Assembly (NCBI GenBank): GCA_007120155.1
Contig: SKOF01000023.1
Location: 1 to 18,059, forward strand
Source of the DNA: Thioalkalivibrio sp.
GTDB taxonomy: Bacteria; Pseudomonadota; Gammaproteobacteria; Ectothiorhodospirales; Ectothiorhodospiraceae
Direction: 5' to 3'
Length of the DNA: 18,059 nt
This document shows, piece after piece, positions 7,565-15,060 of this stretch. The notes below the pieces were generated by a model. The model was not told the origin of the DNA. It saw only the letters and a program-made list of their open reading frames with translations, and did not search any database. Position numbers and translations under genes: made by a program. How positions within the stretch are numbered: position 1 is the first letter of the stretch; each line of letters begins with the position of its first letter.

Positions 7565-7599
7565 CTCGTTAGACGAGATCTGTACAAGATCTACGCGTT

Positions 7600-8619
7600 T
7601 CAGTTGAGGTCTCGCCCCCTATGTACCGGAGTGTCATGAAGGCCGTACGGTTCTCTCATCGATTCAATCATATAAAAATCCGGCTGATAATCGATCTCCT
7701 TCCAGTCATACCATTCCGGCTTCTCGATCTCCTCGTACTCGACCACCAGCATGGATCCACCGTGCTCTCGACCGTTGTTCGTCGTGTGATGGTCGATGTG
7801 GTCATGGGTCATCCAGAGGCCAGGATTGTTCATGTGAACAATCACATCGTAGCGCTCACCCGGTTGCATCCCGATCACATCCGCTTCATAGGGTTCCGGT
7901 AACCGTTTGCCGTCCTTGTGGGTAACGATCATGTCGTGTCCGTGCAGGTGAAATGCCACGGGAATGGTCGCCGCATAAAGCCTCATGCGCAGCACGTCAC
8001 CCTCCCGGACCCGGATGGGCTGTGTCATTGGGAATGATTTTCCGTTGATGGAGTAATAGTTAAGCACGTCTCCGGGGCGCGGCCCGTCCCCGTAGCTGTC
8101 CGCATACTTGGCTGACCATCCGGAGAACATGAGGATCGCGTCGTGCGTCACCTTCTGCTCCAGCTCCGACGGCTCTCTGGGTTCTACGATCAAAGGGCCC
8201 CACATACCCCGAATACCTACGTGTTCGTTGACATTCACGTGGCAGTGATACCAGAGGCTGCCCACCTTGTCGGCCACGAACCGGTAGGTATAGCTCTCAC
8301 CTGGCTCGATGGGATGCTGCGTCACATGCGGTACCCCGTCGGATTGCCAGGTTCCTGTCTGGAACACGCCATGCCAGTGCACGGTGTGGCTCAGGCCCGT
8401 GAGATTGTGAACGATTACCTCCACTTCATCCCCTTCCTGCACCCGGATCAGGGGTCCGGGAACCTGACCGTTGAACCCCCACACCTGCGCCGTGAAGTTC
8501 GGCGCGACATCGATCTCCACCTCCTCGATCATCATCTCGAACTGACGTACCTCTGCCATCACCGTTGATACGGAGATCAAAAGCAGAGTAGTCAGAGTCC
8601 ACCGCATGATTATCGACAT
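7600..8619 (-). CDS. ncgA: Two-domain multicopper oxidase, type-1 copper in domain 1 (NcgA-like)
   Basis: 339 residues from ATG 8619 (AGGAG about ten bases upstream; a longer frame to 8688 has no such site) with a signal peptide ending TVMA. Domain 1 has HTVHWH (His78, 81, 83) and YHCHVNVNEHVGIRGM (His125, Cys126, His127, His133, Met139), a complete type-1 site plus trinuclear ligands. Domain 2 has HLHGH (224-228) and HDHIDHH (272-278) but no type-1 Cys. This is the type-C two-domain oxidase layout, regarded as intermediate between three-domain oxidases and NirK, and acts as a trimer. The Nitrosomonas europaea homologue NcgA lies with two cytochromes and nirK, as here. The physiological substrate (Cu(I), phenols or NO-related) is unsettled. 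Confidence 0.87.
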   Translation of the reverse strand: MSIIMRWTLTTLLLISVSTVMAEVRQFEMMIEEVEIDVAPNFTAQVWGFNGQVPGPLIRVQEGDEVEVIVHNLTGLSHTVHWHGVFQTGTWQSDGVPHVTQHPIEPGESYTYRFVADKVGSLWYHCHVNVNEHVGIRGMWGPLIVEPREPSELEQKVTHDAILMFSGWSAKYADSYGDGPRPGDVLNYYSINGKSFPMTQPIRVREGDVLRMRLYAATIPVAFHLHGHDMIVTHKDGKRLPEPYEADVIGMQPGERYDVIVHMNNPGLWMTHDHIDHHTTNNGREHGGSMLVVEYEEIEKPEWYDWKEIDYQPDFYMIESMREPYGLHDTPVHRGRDLN

Positions 8620-8669
8620 TGAACAGTCTCCTCTTCTTGATTCGGGCGTATATCGTTCTGACCAAACCG

Positions 8670-9011
8670 TCATGGCCCCTCGCAGCACAGTTCGCGAAGG
8701 TAACGAACCAGCACGCGGATCTGGTCATCATCGAGGTTGTGGCTCCAGGCAGGCATCAGTACCGACTGGTTGATGGATGCTCCGCCATTCCTGATGACAC
8801 GAAACAACTCCTCGTCCGAGCGCCCCATCATCTCGGCACGGTCGGTGTGATCCCTCGGGAACACAGACATGTGCGGCGCATTGATGCCCTTCCCTGTCCC
8901 CTCGACACCGTGACACTGAACACAGTAGCGTTCATAGAGCAGGCGGCCTTCCTCGGCCATTGCGGAGCCCGCGACGGCCATCAGCAACACAATCATTACA
9001 AGGATTCGCAT
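8670..9011 (-). CDS. Monohaem periplasmic cytochrome c
   Basis: 113 residues from ATG 9011 (MRILVMIVLLMAVAGSAMA signal peptide). The haem site is CVQCH (Cys30, Cys33, His34) and the likely axial ligand is Met86 in VLMPAW, so it is a class I cytochrome c. A pair of extra cysteines (109-110) near the C-terminus is unusual. It starts only two bases after the stop of the dihaem cytochrome gene and must be co-translated with it. It is equivalent to one of the ncgB/ncgC cytochromes; it would pass electrons to NirK or take them from the oxidase. Confidence 0.92.
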   Translation of the reverse strand: MRILVMIVLLMAVAGSAMAEEGRLLYERYCVQCHGVEGTGKGINAPHMSVFPRDHTDRAEMMGRSDEELFRVIRNGGASINQSVLMPAWSHNLDDDQIRVLVRYLRELCCEGP

Positions 9012-9013
9012 GG

Positions 9014-9736
9014 TTACTCCTCGGCGATGGTCTTGAGATAGTTCGCCAGCCTGTGGATGGCGGCATCGTTCATCTCGAGCACCGGCATCATCGTGTCCGG
9101 ATTCCACTGGCCCGGAGATCTCACAAAAGACACGATGAATTGCGGCTGGAGGCGGCTCCAGGCGCTGTACAGCTCCGGTCCCGATACGCCGCCTTCCCCC
9201 TTCACGTCCTGGTGGCAGGCCACACAACCCTTGAAGCGCCGGAAGTCCAGCCGCGCCATTCGCAGAGGCACCGAGGCCGGCTCGTACTCTTCCTGCGCGA
9301 GCCGGTCCGCGTACGGAGTCAAGGTCATCAGGTATCCGGCCACCTCCTCTGCGAGTTCCGCATCGAGGATCGGATGACTGACAAGACTCGTTTCGTCGAT
9401 CGCATCGCCCTCTGGGCTTGCCCGGACATTCGCCGACGGGTAGTAGCCGGCGGGCCGGATACGCTCGGGCGCCTGAAGCCACTCGCGCAGCCACTCCTCC
9501 CGGTACTTGTCGCCTACGTAGTAGAGCGGCGGGCCGCTCTCCGCCCGGGTCGCGGCCGAATGACGGGGGCCATCACCTACCGGCTTGACTGCGTGACAGG
9601 CCACGCAGTTCTCGGTCACGAACGCTGCCATGTCGGTGCCGGCCCCGCCCTTGAAGTACCGGGGCGAGTCATCGGCCCCTACCTGCGCGGCCAGGGCAAG
9701 CAACACACCGGAAAGCAGCCATCTGGCAATCGACAT
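9014..9736 (-). CDS. Dihaem periplasmic cytochrome c
   Basis: 240 residues from ATG 9736, chosen because AGGAGGTG lies a few bases upstream and the signal peptide then starts MSIARWLLSGVLLALAAQVGA. Two CVACH sites (44-48 and 171-175) bind haem in two cytochrome c lobes, with Met217 in MMPVLEM as a likely axial ligand of the second. It follows nirK by 33 bases and precedes the monohaem cytochrome by two, so it belongs to the same transcript. Family context (ncg cluster) suggests periplasmic electron delivery for nitrite reduction. The exact donor is not readable. Confidence 0.92.
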   Translation of the reverse strand: MSIARWLLSGVLLALAAQVGADDSPRYFKGGAGTDMAAFVTENCVACHAVKPVGDGPRHSAATRAESGPPLYYVGDKYREEWLREWLQAPERIRPAGYYPSANVRASPEGDAIDETSLVSHPILDAELAEEVAGYLMTLTPYADRLAQEEYEPASVPLRMARLDFRRFKGCVACHQDVKGEGGVSGPELYSAWSRLQPQFIVSFVRSPGQWNPDTMMPVLEMNDAAIHRLANYLKTIAEE

Positions 9737-9769
9737 GAGATCACCTCCTATCAGTCGCATGGACATGGA

Positions 9770-10711
9770 TCAGCGCGGAATGAGCTTGTCGCCGCGCCCC
9801 AGCTCCGGATCGGCGTCGGCATGATTCATCAGCACGGTGATTGCGCCCTTCATGGCATGGCGCATGCGGTGGTCGACGATCGCGTTGTTGGTCGGTCGAT
9901 CCGCAGGCGGCACGATATCCATCACCATGCCATGGGACGGAGCCACCTCCACGGTCTGCAAGCCGTGGCGCAGGTTCAAAGGATGCCCGTTGTCCCAGAC
10001 ACGATCCCAGATGCCGGCAATCGGATGCAGCGCTGCTGACTCGTTGATCATGGCGTTCACGAAATAGATGCGCACCCGCTCTCCAGGCTCGGCCTCGAGC
10101 GTCAGAGCGGCGTTGGGATCATGTACCGGGTCGTAGTGAAAGGACTTGCCATTGATCAGGACGGCCTGCCAGCGCTGACCCATGGTGATATCTTCCGGCG
10201 ATGTCCCCTGCTCGAACAGATCGCCTTGGACCAGGACATACTCGCGATCGGGTTTCGGATAGGCGTCCGTATACCCATCCTTCGGGTCCACGATGATCAC
10301 TCCGTACATCCCGCGCGCAATGTGTTCCGACATCGAATCGCTCCCGCAGTGATAAAGGAACACGCCGGGGTAGTCAGCTATGAAGGTGAACTGCTTGCTT
10401 TCCCCGGGGCGGACATCACTGAATTCATCAAGCACATCGACACGCGCGGCATGGAAATCCATGGAGTGACTGTTGCCGTTGTCCGGATGGTTGTGCAGCG
10501 TGAAGTCGACGGTGTCCCCCTGGCGAACCCTGACTAGCGGACCGGGTATGGTGCCGTCATAGGTCCACATGCGTTGGGTACTGCCGGCATTGTCCACGGC
10601 AACATCGACCTCCTTGACCGTCATCTCGACGTTCACGGTCTCGGCGTACAGGGGGTATGCGGCGAATCCGGCCGCGGCGAGCAGCGCGGCGGGCAGTGTG
10701 CGTCTCAACAT
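9770..10711 (-). CDS. nirK: Copper-containing nitrite reductase (NO-forming)
   Basis: 313 residues from ATG 10711 (GGGAGG just upstream; upstream in-frame codons lack a site) with a signal peptide ending PLYA. It reduces nitrite to nitric oxide in the periplasm. All catalytic positions are present: HSMDFH supplies type-1 His82, catalytic Asp85 and type-2 His87; YHCG gives type-2 His121 and type-1 Cys122; His130 and Met135 complete type 1; His229 (ALHPIAG) is the second catalytic residue and His281 (VDHRMRH) the third type-2 ligand. The length is that of the minimal two-domain form without fused cytochrome or cupredoxin, which fits separate cytochrome genes next door. It is the first gene of the cluster and is divergent from nsrR. 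Confidence 0.92.
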   Translation of the reverse strand: MLRRTLPAALLAAAGFAAYPLYAETVNVEMTVKEVDVAVDNAGSTQRMWTYDGTIPGPLVRVRQGDTVDFTLHNHPDNGNSHSMDFHAARVDVLDEFSDVRPGESKQFTFIADYPGVFLYHCGSDSMSEHIARGMYGVIIVDPKDGYTDAYPKPDREYVLVQGDLFEQGTSPEDITMGQRWQAVLINGKSFHYDPVHDPNAALTLEAEPGERVRIYFVNAMINESAALHPIAGIWDRVWDNGHPLNLRHGLQTVEVAPSHGMVMDIVPPADRPTNNAIVDHRMRHAMKGAITVLMNHADADPELGRGDKLIPR

Positions 10712-10774
10712 GATGCCTCCCGATTTCGTTGATGTCAGTGAGCGAGAGCTCCAGGACCTGTAGAGGTCGTATTG

Positions 10775-10797
10775 AACATGCTCTCTGCACGCATCTT
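10775..10797 (-). promoter_or_regulatory. NsrR operator in front of nirK
   Basis: A 23-bp imperfect palindrome: left half AACATGCTC, 5-base centre, right half ACGCATCTT (minus strand AAGATGCGT). The half-site matches the AAGATGCAT-like pattern known for NsrR, with the standard 11-1-11 geometry. It ends 64 bases upstream of the nirK start codon and overlaps the proposed -10 element. Confidence 0.65.
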
Positions 10798-10821
10798 TCC
10801 AAGTAGCACCATGAATCTCAA
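10793..10821 (-). promoter_or_regulatory. Candidate sigma-70 promoter of nirK
   Basis: On the minus strand TTGAGA (10821-10816) and AAAGAT (10798-10793) are separated by 17 bases. The -35 is good, the -10 weak. The -10 lies within the NsrR half-site, so bound NsrR would block polymerase. A further inverted repeat, CTCAA-N6-TTGAG, covers 10817-10832. The remaining intergenic DNA to 11006 shows no gene; no clear FNR box was found. Confidence 0.4.
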
Positions 10822-11006
10822 GCACAGTTGAGCACTATTTTCGCCGTAACAGTCGGAAGCGGACTAGCCGATGTACCCCGTGAGACGAGGCCGTTACCCT
10901 AGGGAATTGGTCACGTTTGTCGGATCTCGCCCTGTATCTATGTCAAGCCATCCCTGTCAGGCGTCCTTTCTCGACCCGCCTATGGCATCCTGGATTCCCT
11001 CATTGT

Positions 11007-11029
11007 AAGATGCTTACTAAACGAATCTT
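11007..11029 (+). promoter_or_regulatory. NsrR operator in front of nsrR
   Basis: A second 23-bp imperfect palindrome: AAGATGCTT, centre ACTAA, ACGAATCTT. The outer AAGAT/ATCTT arms are exact inverted repeats and the geometry equals the nirK site. It lies 30 bases before the nsrR start codon, so autoregulation is likely. Confidence 0.65.
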
Positions 11030-11059
11030 CGAGTCTGAAGAAGGGTACCGGAGGAAGAG

Positions 11060-11497
11060 ATGCAGCTCTCTCAGTTCACTGACTATTCACTCCGGGTGCT
11101 GATGTACCTGGGCTTTTGCAACAAGGACCTGGTCACCATTTCCGAGATTTCGAGCGCATATGACGTTTCCAGAAACTATCTCATGAAGGTGGTCAGCCAT
11201 CTCGCGGCCAAGGGGTTCGTGCATACGACGCGTGGCAAGGGCGGGGGGATTCGGCTGTCTCGCCATCCTTCACTGATCAATCTGGGGGAGGTCATCAGGG
11301 AATGTGAGACCGATCTCCGGGTGGTGGAGTGTCTGGGGCCTGTGCAGTCGTCCTGCCCCCTGCTGCCCGAATGCGCCCTGCGCTCAGTTCTGCGTGAAGC
11401 GTTACACGGATTTCTCGGCATCCTGGACAAGTACAGCATTCAGGACCTGGTGGCGAGCCCCAACATTGGCCGCGGATTATTGCGCGCCTCCATATGA
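11060..11497 (+). CDS. nsrR: NsrR, Rrf2-family nitric oxide-sensing repressor
   Basis: 145 residues with the Rrf2 winged helix (MQLSQFTDYSLRVLMYLG, then VTISEISSAYDVSRNYLMKV and a TTRGKGGGIRL wing). Three cysteines, Cys91, Cys99 and Cys105 (VECLGPVQSSC-PLLPEC), and Asp8 occupy the [4Fe-4S] ligand positions of NsrR. NO nitrosylates the cluster and releases DNA. GGAGGA lies five bases before the ATG. It is divergent from nirK with an operator before each, so NirK-made NO would induce the cluster. Alternative Rrf2 members (IscR) have a differently spaced triplet and are less likely. Confidence 0.9.
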   Translation: MQLSQFTDYSLRVLMYLGFCNKDLVTISEISSAYDVSRNYLMKVVSHLAAKGFVHTTRGKGGGIRLSRHPSLINLGEVIRECETDLRVVECLGPVQSSCPLLPECALRSVLREALHGFLGILDKYSIQDLVASPNIGRGLLRASI

Positions 11498-11599
11498 ACC
11501 CCGGATTGCCTGCGATGACCCTTCAAGTCCGGGCTACCCGGCCCGCTAGTCCTTGGGATGTCGGCGGACAGCGCTGCGTTAGAGAGGAGAATTCCCAAG

Positions 11600-12991
11600 G
11601 TGAACGAGGATCGCTCTTCCGCCAGCTATGAGAGGATCGCGAAGTACGTGGCCGGTCTGATCCGATCAGGTGTGCTGCAATCGGGGGACCGCCTTCCGTC
11701 TCTCAGGCAAGTGAGCCACCGGAACCGCGTGAGCCTGGCGACGACAATCCAGGCCTATCGATGGCTCGAGGAACGTGACCTGATTTTCGCGCGGCCGGGT
11801 TCGGGGTTCTTCGTCACCGCCGGGCGTGATGGCTCGATCATGCAGGACATGTCCGAGGCCGGGATGCATGCAGCCGAGCCGCTCCCCGACGACGCAGCCT
11901 TCGAACTCTGGCTGCCTCCCCGGCCGGCAGCGGATCTCCTGCCGGAGCACCGCCTCAGCCGGCTCATTGGCGCCATGGTGCGACGCCATCCCTCGGTGAT
12001 CACGCAACTCACCGATCCAGCCGGGGATCACGATCTTCGAAGGCAGATCGCACGCCGGTTCATGAGTCTCGGCCATGACTGTCACGCCGGGGGGATCGTG
12101 ATCACCTCCGGGGGCCTCGAGGCGATGACCCTGGCCCTGCGCGCCGTGGCGGAACCAGGTGATGCAATCGCCGTGGAATCCCCTTGCAGTGCATCCACGC
12201 TCGGCGTACTGCGAAGTCTGGGGCTGGTGCCCGTGGAAGTGGACGCAACAACCAAAGACGGCATTCGCCTGGACCGGCTGTATGAAACGCTTGCCACCCG
12301 GGATATCCGTGCCTGCCTGTTCGCAACAAACTGCTCGGATCCGCTCGGCTATGTGATGTCCGAGGCCAGCAAGCGCGAACTCATGAGCATCCTCGCGGAG
12401 CACGCGGTTCCGCTGGTGGAGAATGACATTCTGGGTGACTTGGGCTATGAAACACGTCCATTCCCCGCTGCGGCGTTTGCCACATCGGACAACACCCTGG
12501 TCTGCTCATCGTTCACCTACACCCTGGGGCCCGGCCTGCGGCTCGGCTGGCTAGTGCCGGGAAAGTATCTCGGCCGCGTCATGGACCTGAAGGCGGCATC
12601 GAGCGTGGCCCCGCCCCCGCTTATACAGCAGGCAGTGGCCAATTACCTCCAAGGCAGCGGATTCGAACGCCACCTTCGTGCGCTGCGACGGGCCCTGCAA
12701 GCCCGAGGGGGCGAGTTGGCGCAGGCCGTGCGCACATGCTTCCCCCCGGCCACCCGTTTGCACCCCCCCGCCGGCGGATCGGCCCTGTGGATCGAACTGC
12801 CACCGGGCGCCGATGCATGCTCACTGCGAGAGCGTGCACCCGGGACTGGTCTGGACTGGGTTCCGGGCTGCCGGTTCACCACGACCCGCAAGCTATGCCG
12901 CTTCATGCGCCTTCCGGCCACCGAGGTGTGGGGGCAGACGATGCACGCGCGAATCGAGGCACTCGCGAAACAGGTGGCGCAAATGACATAA
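11600..12991 (+). CDS. MocR-type regulator with aminotransferase-like domain lacking the PLP lysine
   Basis: 463 residues from GTG 11600 (GAGGAG ten bases upstream); an ATG at 11558 would add 14 residues but has no ribosome site. The N-terminus is a GntR winged helix (VLQSGDRLPSLRQVSHRNRV, YRWLEERDLIFARPGSGFFV), then a fold-type-I aminotransferase domain. In MocR proteins this domain binds PLP as an effector sensor. Here the Schiff-base Lys of the SSF-[ST]-K-TLxPGxRxGW motif is Tyr (TAC at 12518-12520, SSFTYTLGPGLRLGW), and the Asn of NPxG is Asp (SDPLGY). The rest of the domain is intact over full length, so it is not simple decay. It lies 102 bases after nsrR on the same strand; targets unknown. 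Confidence 0.88.
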   Translation: MNEDRSSASYERIAKYVAGLIRSGVLQSGDRLPSLRQVSHRNRVSLATTIQAYRWLEERDLIFARPGSGFFVTAGRDGSIMQDMSEAGMHAAEPLPDDAAFELWLPPRPAADLLPEHRLSRLIGAMVRRHPSVITQLTDPAGDHDLRRQIARRFMSLGHDCHAGGIVITSGGLEAMTLALRAVAEPGDAIAVESPCSASTLGVLRSLGLVPVEVDATTKDGIRLDRLYETLATRDIRACLFATNCSDPLGYVMSEASKRELMSILAEHAVPLVENDILGDLGYETRPFPAAAFATSDNTLVCSSFTYTLGPGLRLGWLVPGKYLGRVMDLKAASSVAPPPLIQQAVANYLQGSGFERHLRALRRALQARGGELAQAVRTCFPPATRLHPPAGGSALWIELPPGADACSLRERAPGTGLDWVPGCRFTTTRKLCRFMRLPATEVWGQTMHARIEALAKQVAQMT

Positions 12992-13112
12992 AGGGGGCGC
13001 CCTGAACCTCGCGTTGATCACCGTTGCGGGAGGAGTCGCCGGCAGCCACGGCTGAGGCTTTCCTTGGCTGCAATAGTCCCATTCCAACCGTCTCGGACTA
13101 TTTCGGATTGAG

Positions 13113-13337
13113 TCAGAACGAATGGGTACGCTCTGCTATCCGAAACGGGCTTTCGGTAACATGATCGACCATCAGCGCGGTCCGGATAGAGTCGTACAGG
13201 CGCACTGCCGCGACCGGCATGATAATGCTGGACTCTGGGTCGACCCGGACGGAAATTCCCTCCTCTCCAGCAAGCCCCGCCGTTCCAGGTACCGGCCGAC
13301 GCGGTGGGCACATCGCTGGGCAACCTGCAATCAGCAT
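13113..13337 (-). CDS. Doubtful small ORF
   Basis: A 74-residue minus-strand frame starting 15 bases after the stop of the membrane protein gene. The part from EEGISVRVDPESSIIMPVAA to VRLYDSIRTALMVDHVTESP looks protein-like in composition, but I recognise no family and several other frames are open here. It could be the end of a decayed gene. Nothing else is evident in 12992-13352. Confidence 0.2.
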   Translation of the reverse strand: MLIAGCPAMCPPRRPVPGTAGLAGEEGISVRVDPESSIIMPVAAVRLYDSIRTALMVDHVTESPFRIAERTHSF

Positions 13338-13352
13338 GGTGGATAGCTTGCT

Positions 13353-14120
13353 CTACAACAGCCGATGGTTTCGGATCAATTCGACCAAGCGACCGGCAAG
13401 GTCGGAATGGCTCTGGACGTGAAAGATATAGCGCGGCACATCGCGACCGATGGAGTGGGCCATGAAGGGTTCGCCCCAGAAGCTGAGCAGCGCCTCCGGT
13501 CGCCCAGTCTTGGGGTTGCTGCCAACAATTACCGAGACCGATGCGTCGATGGGAGACCAATTTGGAGTGCGCACCTTGGCCGCGCCCGCACACTGTGCAA
13601 CCTTTGACAGCACCTGCGTTCCCCAAAGTTCCTGCTGCTTGGGGTCGAGCACGAACTGGATGGCGGTGACCTTTGGATTTTCTATTGCCGGCCGCAGCAG
13701 GTCATCGAACAGCGACTGTGGGCGAAACATCTCCAGACAGACGTGAAACCAGAGCATCTCGCCGGAGGTGTGGGCGAGAAAAGAGCGGCTCACCTCCCGC
13801 AGCCGGTGCGGCCCGATCAGTAGCGCCTCAGGCGGCACCGAGTTGGCCGAGAGGCGCTGCAGCAACTCATGATTCTGTTCGAGCCGCTGGTAAGCCCGCT
13901 CGGTCGGCGCTTCCCGGCGCAAATCGCGCAGAAAAAGCAGCGCGATCAGCACCACTGCGATGGTGATTAGCACCTCAGTATCGATGAGATGCAACAACTT
14001 CATGATGATGACCGCTACCGCCGCAATGATGCCGGCGATCGCTTCCCACTCGACCATACGCAGTTGGCGCAGTCTCTTGTGCAATGGTTCTCTGCTCTGA
14101 GGTTCTCCATTCTGGGTCAT
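13353..14120 (-). CDS. Unidentified membrane-anchored protein
   Basis: 255 residues, ATG 14120, no clear ribosome site. After a basic N-terminus (HKRLRQLRMVEWEA) come two hydrophobic segments at about 26-44 and 48-65 separated by HLIDTE, then a short coiled-coil-like stretch (RAYQRLEQNHELLQRL) and a cytoplasmic or periplasmic domain of about 165 residues. That domain alternates strands and helices (GEMLWFHVCLEMF, VTAIQFVLDPKQQELW, ASVSVIVGSNPKTGRPEALL, RYIFHVQSHSDLAGRLVELI), which recalls a phospholipase D-like alpha/beta fold, but the HKD catalytic motif is absent. I cannot name the family. It is isolated between debris regions. Confidence 0.7.
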   Translation of the reverse strand: MTQNGEPQSREPLHKRLRQLRMVEWEAIAGIIAAVAVIIMKLLHLIDTEVLITIAVVLIALLFLRDLRREAPTERAYQRLEQNHELLQRLSANSVPPEALLIGPHRLREVSRSFLAHTSGEMLWFHVCLEMFRPQSLFDDLLRPAIENPKVTAIQFVLDPKQQELWGTQVLSKVAQCAGAAKVRTPNWSPIDASVSVIVGSNPKTGRPEALLSFWGEPFMAHSIGRDVPRYIFHVQSHSDLAGRLVELIRNHRLL

Positions 14121-14214
14121 GGCCGCTGCGGTCTGTCCCGTTCAAGATTGACGATACGGAAGACGCCGAAAGGCTTGTTCCGAAGCTGATGCCGCGTGAG
14201 CGGCGCCACATAAG

Positions 14215-14237
14215 CGCTATCGAACCCTTCGATAGCG
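14215..14237. repeat. Perfect 10-bp hairpin
   Basis: CGCTATCGAA (14215-14224), loop CCC, TTCGATAGCG (14228-14237). A smaller hairpin GCCGC-GTGA-GCGGC precedes it at 14191-14204. No T-run on either strand, so not an ordinary terminator. It lies about 95 bases upstream of the start of the membrane protein gene and could be an operator or a structured leader. Confidence 0.6.
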
Positions 14238-14263
14238 GGATGGGGTACCTGGTAGGGGGGCGG

Positions 14264-14402
14264 GGTCAGGTCGCGCATCGTAACATCCTCAGTGGCCCGG
14301 CAATGTCAGGCGGGACGCACCCTAATGCATGCTGCTCGGCCCTCGTGAACTTGGGCCCCGGGTGAATTCCCTCATTCCACTGTAACAATGCGCGACCTGA
14401 CC
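14264..14402. mobile_element. 139-bp element with 22-bp near-identical inverted ends
   Basis: GGTCAGGTCGCGCATCGTAACA (one end, 14264-14285; key core GGTCAGGTCGCGCAT) is matched by its reverse complement at 14381-14402 (core ATGCGCGACCTGACC), 20 of 22 positions agreeing. About 95 bases lie between, with no gene. The ends resemble GACCTGACC-type repeats seen near RAYT genes, or the terminal repeats of a miniature IS derivative. No obvious target duplication was found. The rest of 14121-14664 holds no recognisable gene. Confidence 0.55.
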
Positions 14403-14664
14403 ACGTAGGGATATAGGAAGCATAGATACCCTTTCCGCGCAGTTCAACGAGTAATCCGTTGCCGCCAAAAGTGCACCAGCTTCACTGCCGTCACGAAATC
14501 CACCCGGATGTTACCCGGCCGGTCCTGGAGACCGCGCCCCGGTTGCCACGTTTCAGCAGGTTCCGTGGCTTGGCACAAACGCCGCCCTGCCCCTTCCCGA
14601 CGAAAGCAGCCACATACGCGGTTGCAGGCTGACAAGGCGCTCCTGACAGCCGCCACCAAGGGCC

Positions 14665-15060
14665 TCAGCCGAACAGGCGGCTCGGCGGAGCCCGGCTCTC
14701 GGGTAACCGGACCAGCCGACGCACAGCCGTCTTTTCCTACTGGTGAGTGAGGATCTCTTCGATCAACGCTGGGTCTTCGATGCAGGCGATGACTCGGACG
14801 GCCCCGCCGCATCGCTGACAGGTCTCGATCTCGATATTAAAGACACGCTTGAGCCTCTGTGCCCATGTCATCGAGGGCCGACGCTCGGCATGCGACCGGC
14901 CTTGTGTCTCGGGAAGTGCCTTGGACTTGTTGCCCTTGCCCCGCCTGACGGGCGTCAACAACGCACGGTGTTTGCTGTTGGGGTGAAGACACCGTGGAAT
15001 CTTGTGAGATTCACTCGCGGCACTGGTGTCCGTACACGACGCGCCCGAATGCCGCGCTTC
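14665..15060 (-). pseudogene. IS91-family transposase, 3' remnant
   Basis: The minus strand carries the C-terminal part of an IS91 transposase in pieces: PRVNLTRFHGVF in one frame, then HPNSKHRALLTPVRRGKG and MTWAQRLKRVFNIEIETCQR, CGGAVRVIACIEDPALIEEI in another, so a frameshift lies near 14970. The frame then meets TAG (14737-14739), and the family's normal tail LPESRAPPSRLFG continues beyond it to TGA at 14665-14667. The catalytic N-terminal half is missing. IS91 elements move by rolling-circle replication. The scar sits 300 bases before dsrA. Confidence 0.85.

Noticed and set aside
7537..7575. GTTAGAC at 7569-7575 after a hairpin resembles the 3' half of an integron attC site
   Set aside because: No matching RYYYAAC box at the right distance on either side, no second site and no cassette structure; the copper genes nearby belong to the nirK cluster.
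8670..9494. Long minus-strand frame extending the monohaem cytochrome by about 160 residues
   Set aside because: The extension overlaps the dihaem cytochrome in another frame; the signal peptide begins at 9011.
10817..10832. CTCAA-N6-TTGAG as a possible FNR box
   Set aside because: FNR sites are TTGA-N6-TCAA; here the arms are inverted relative to that, so it is only an unassigned palindrome.
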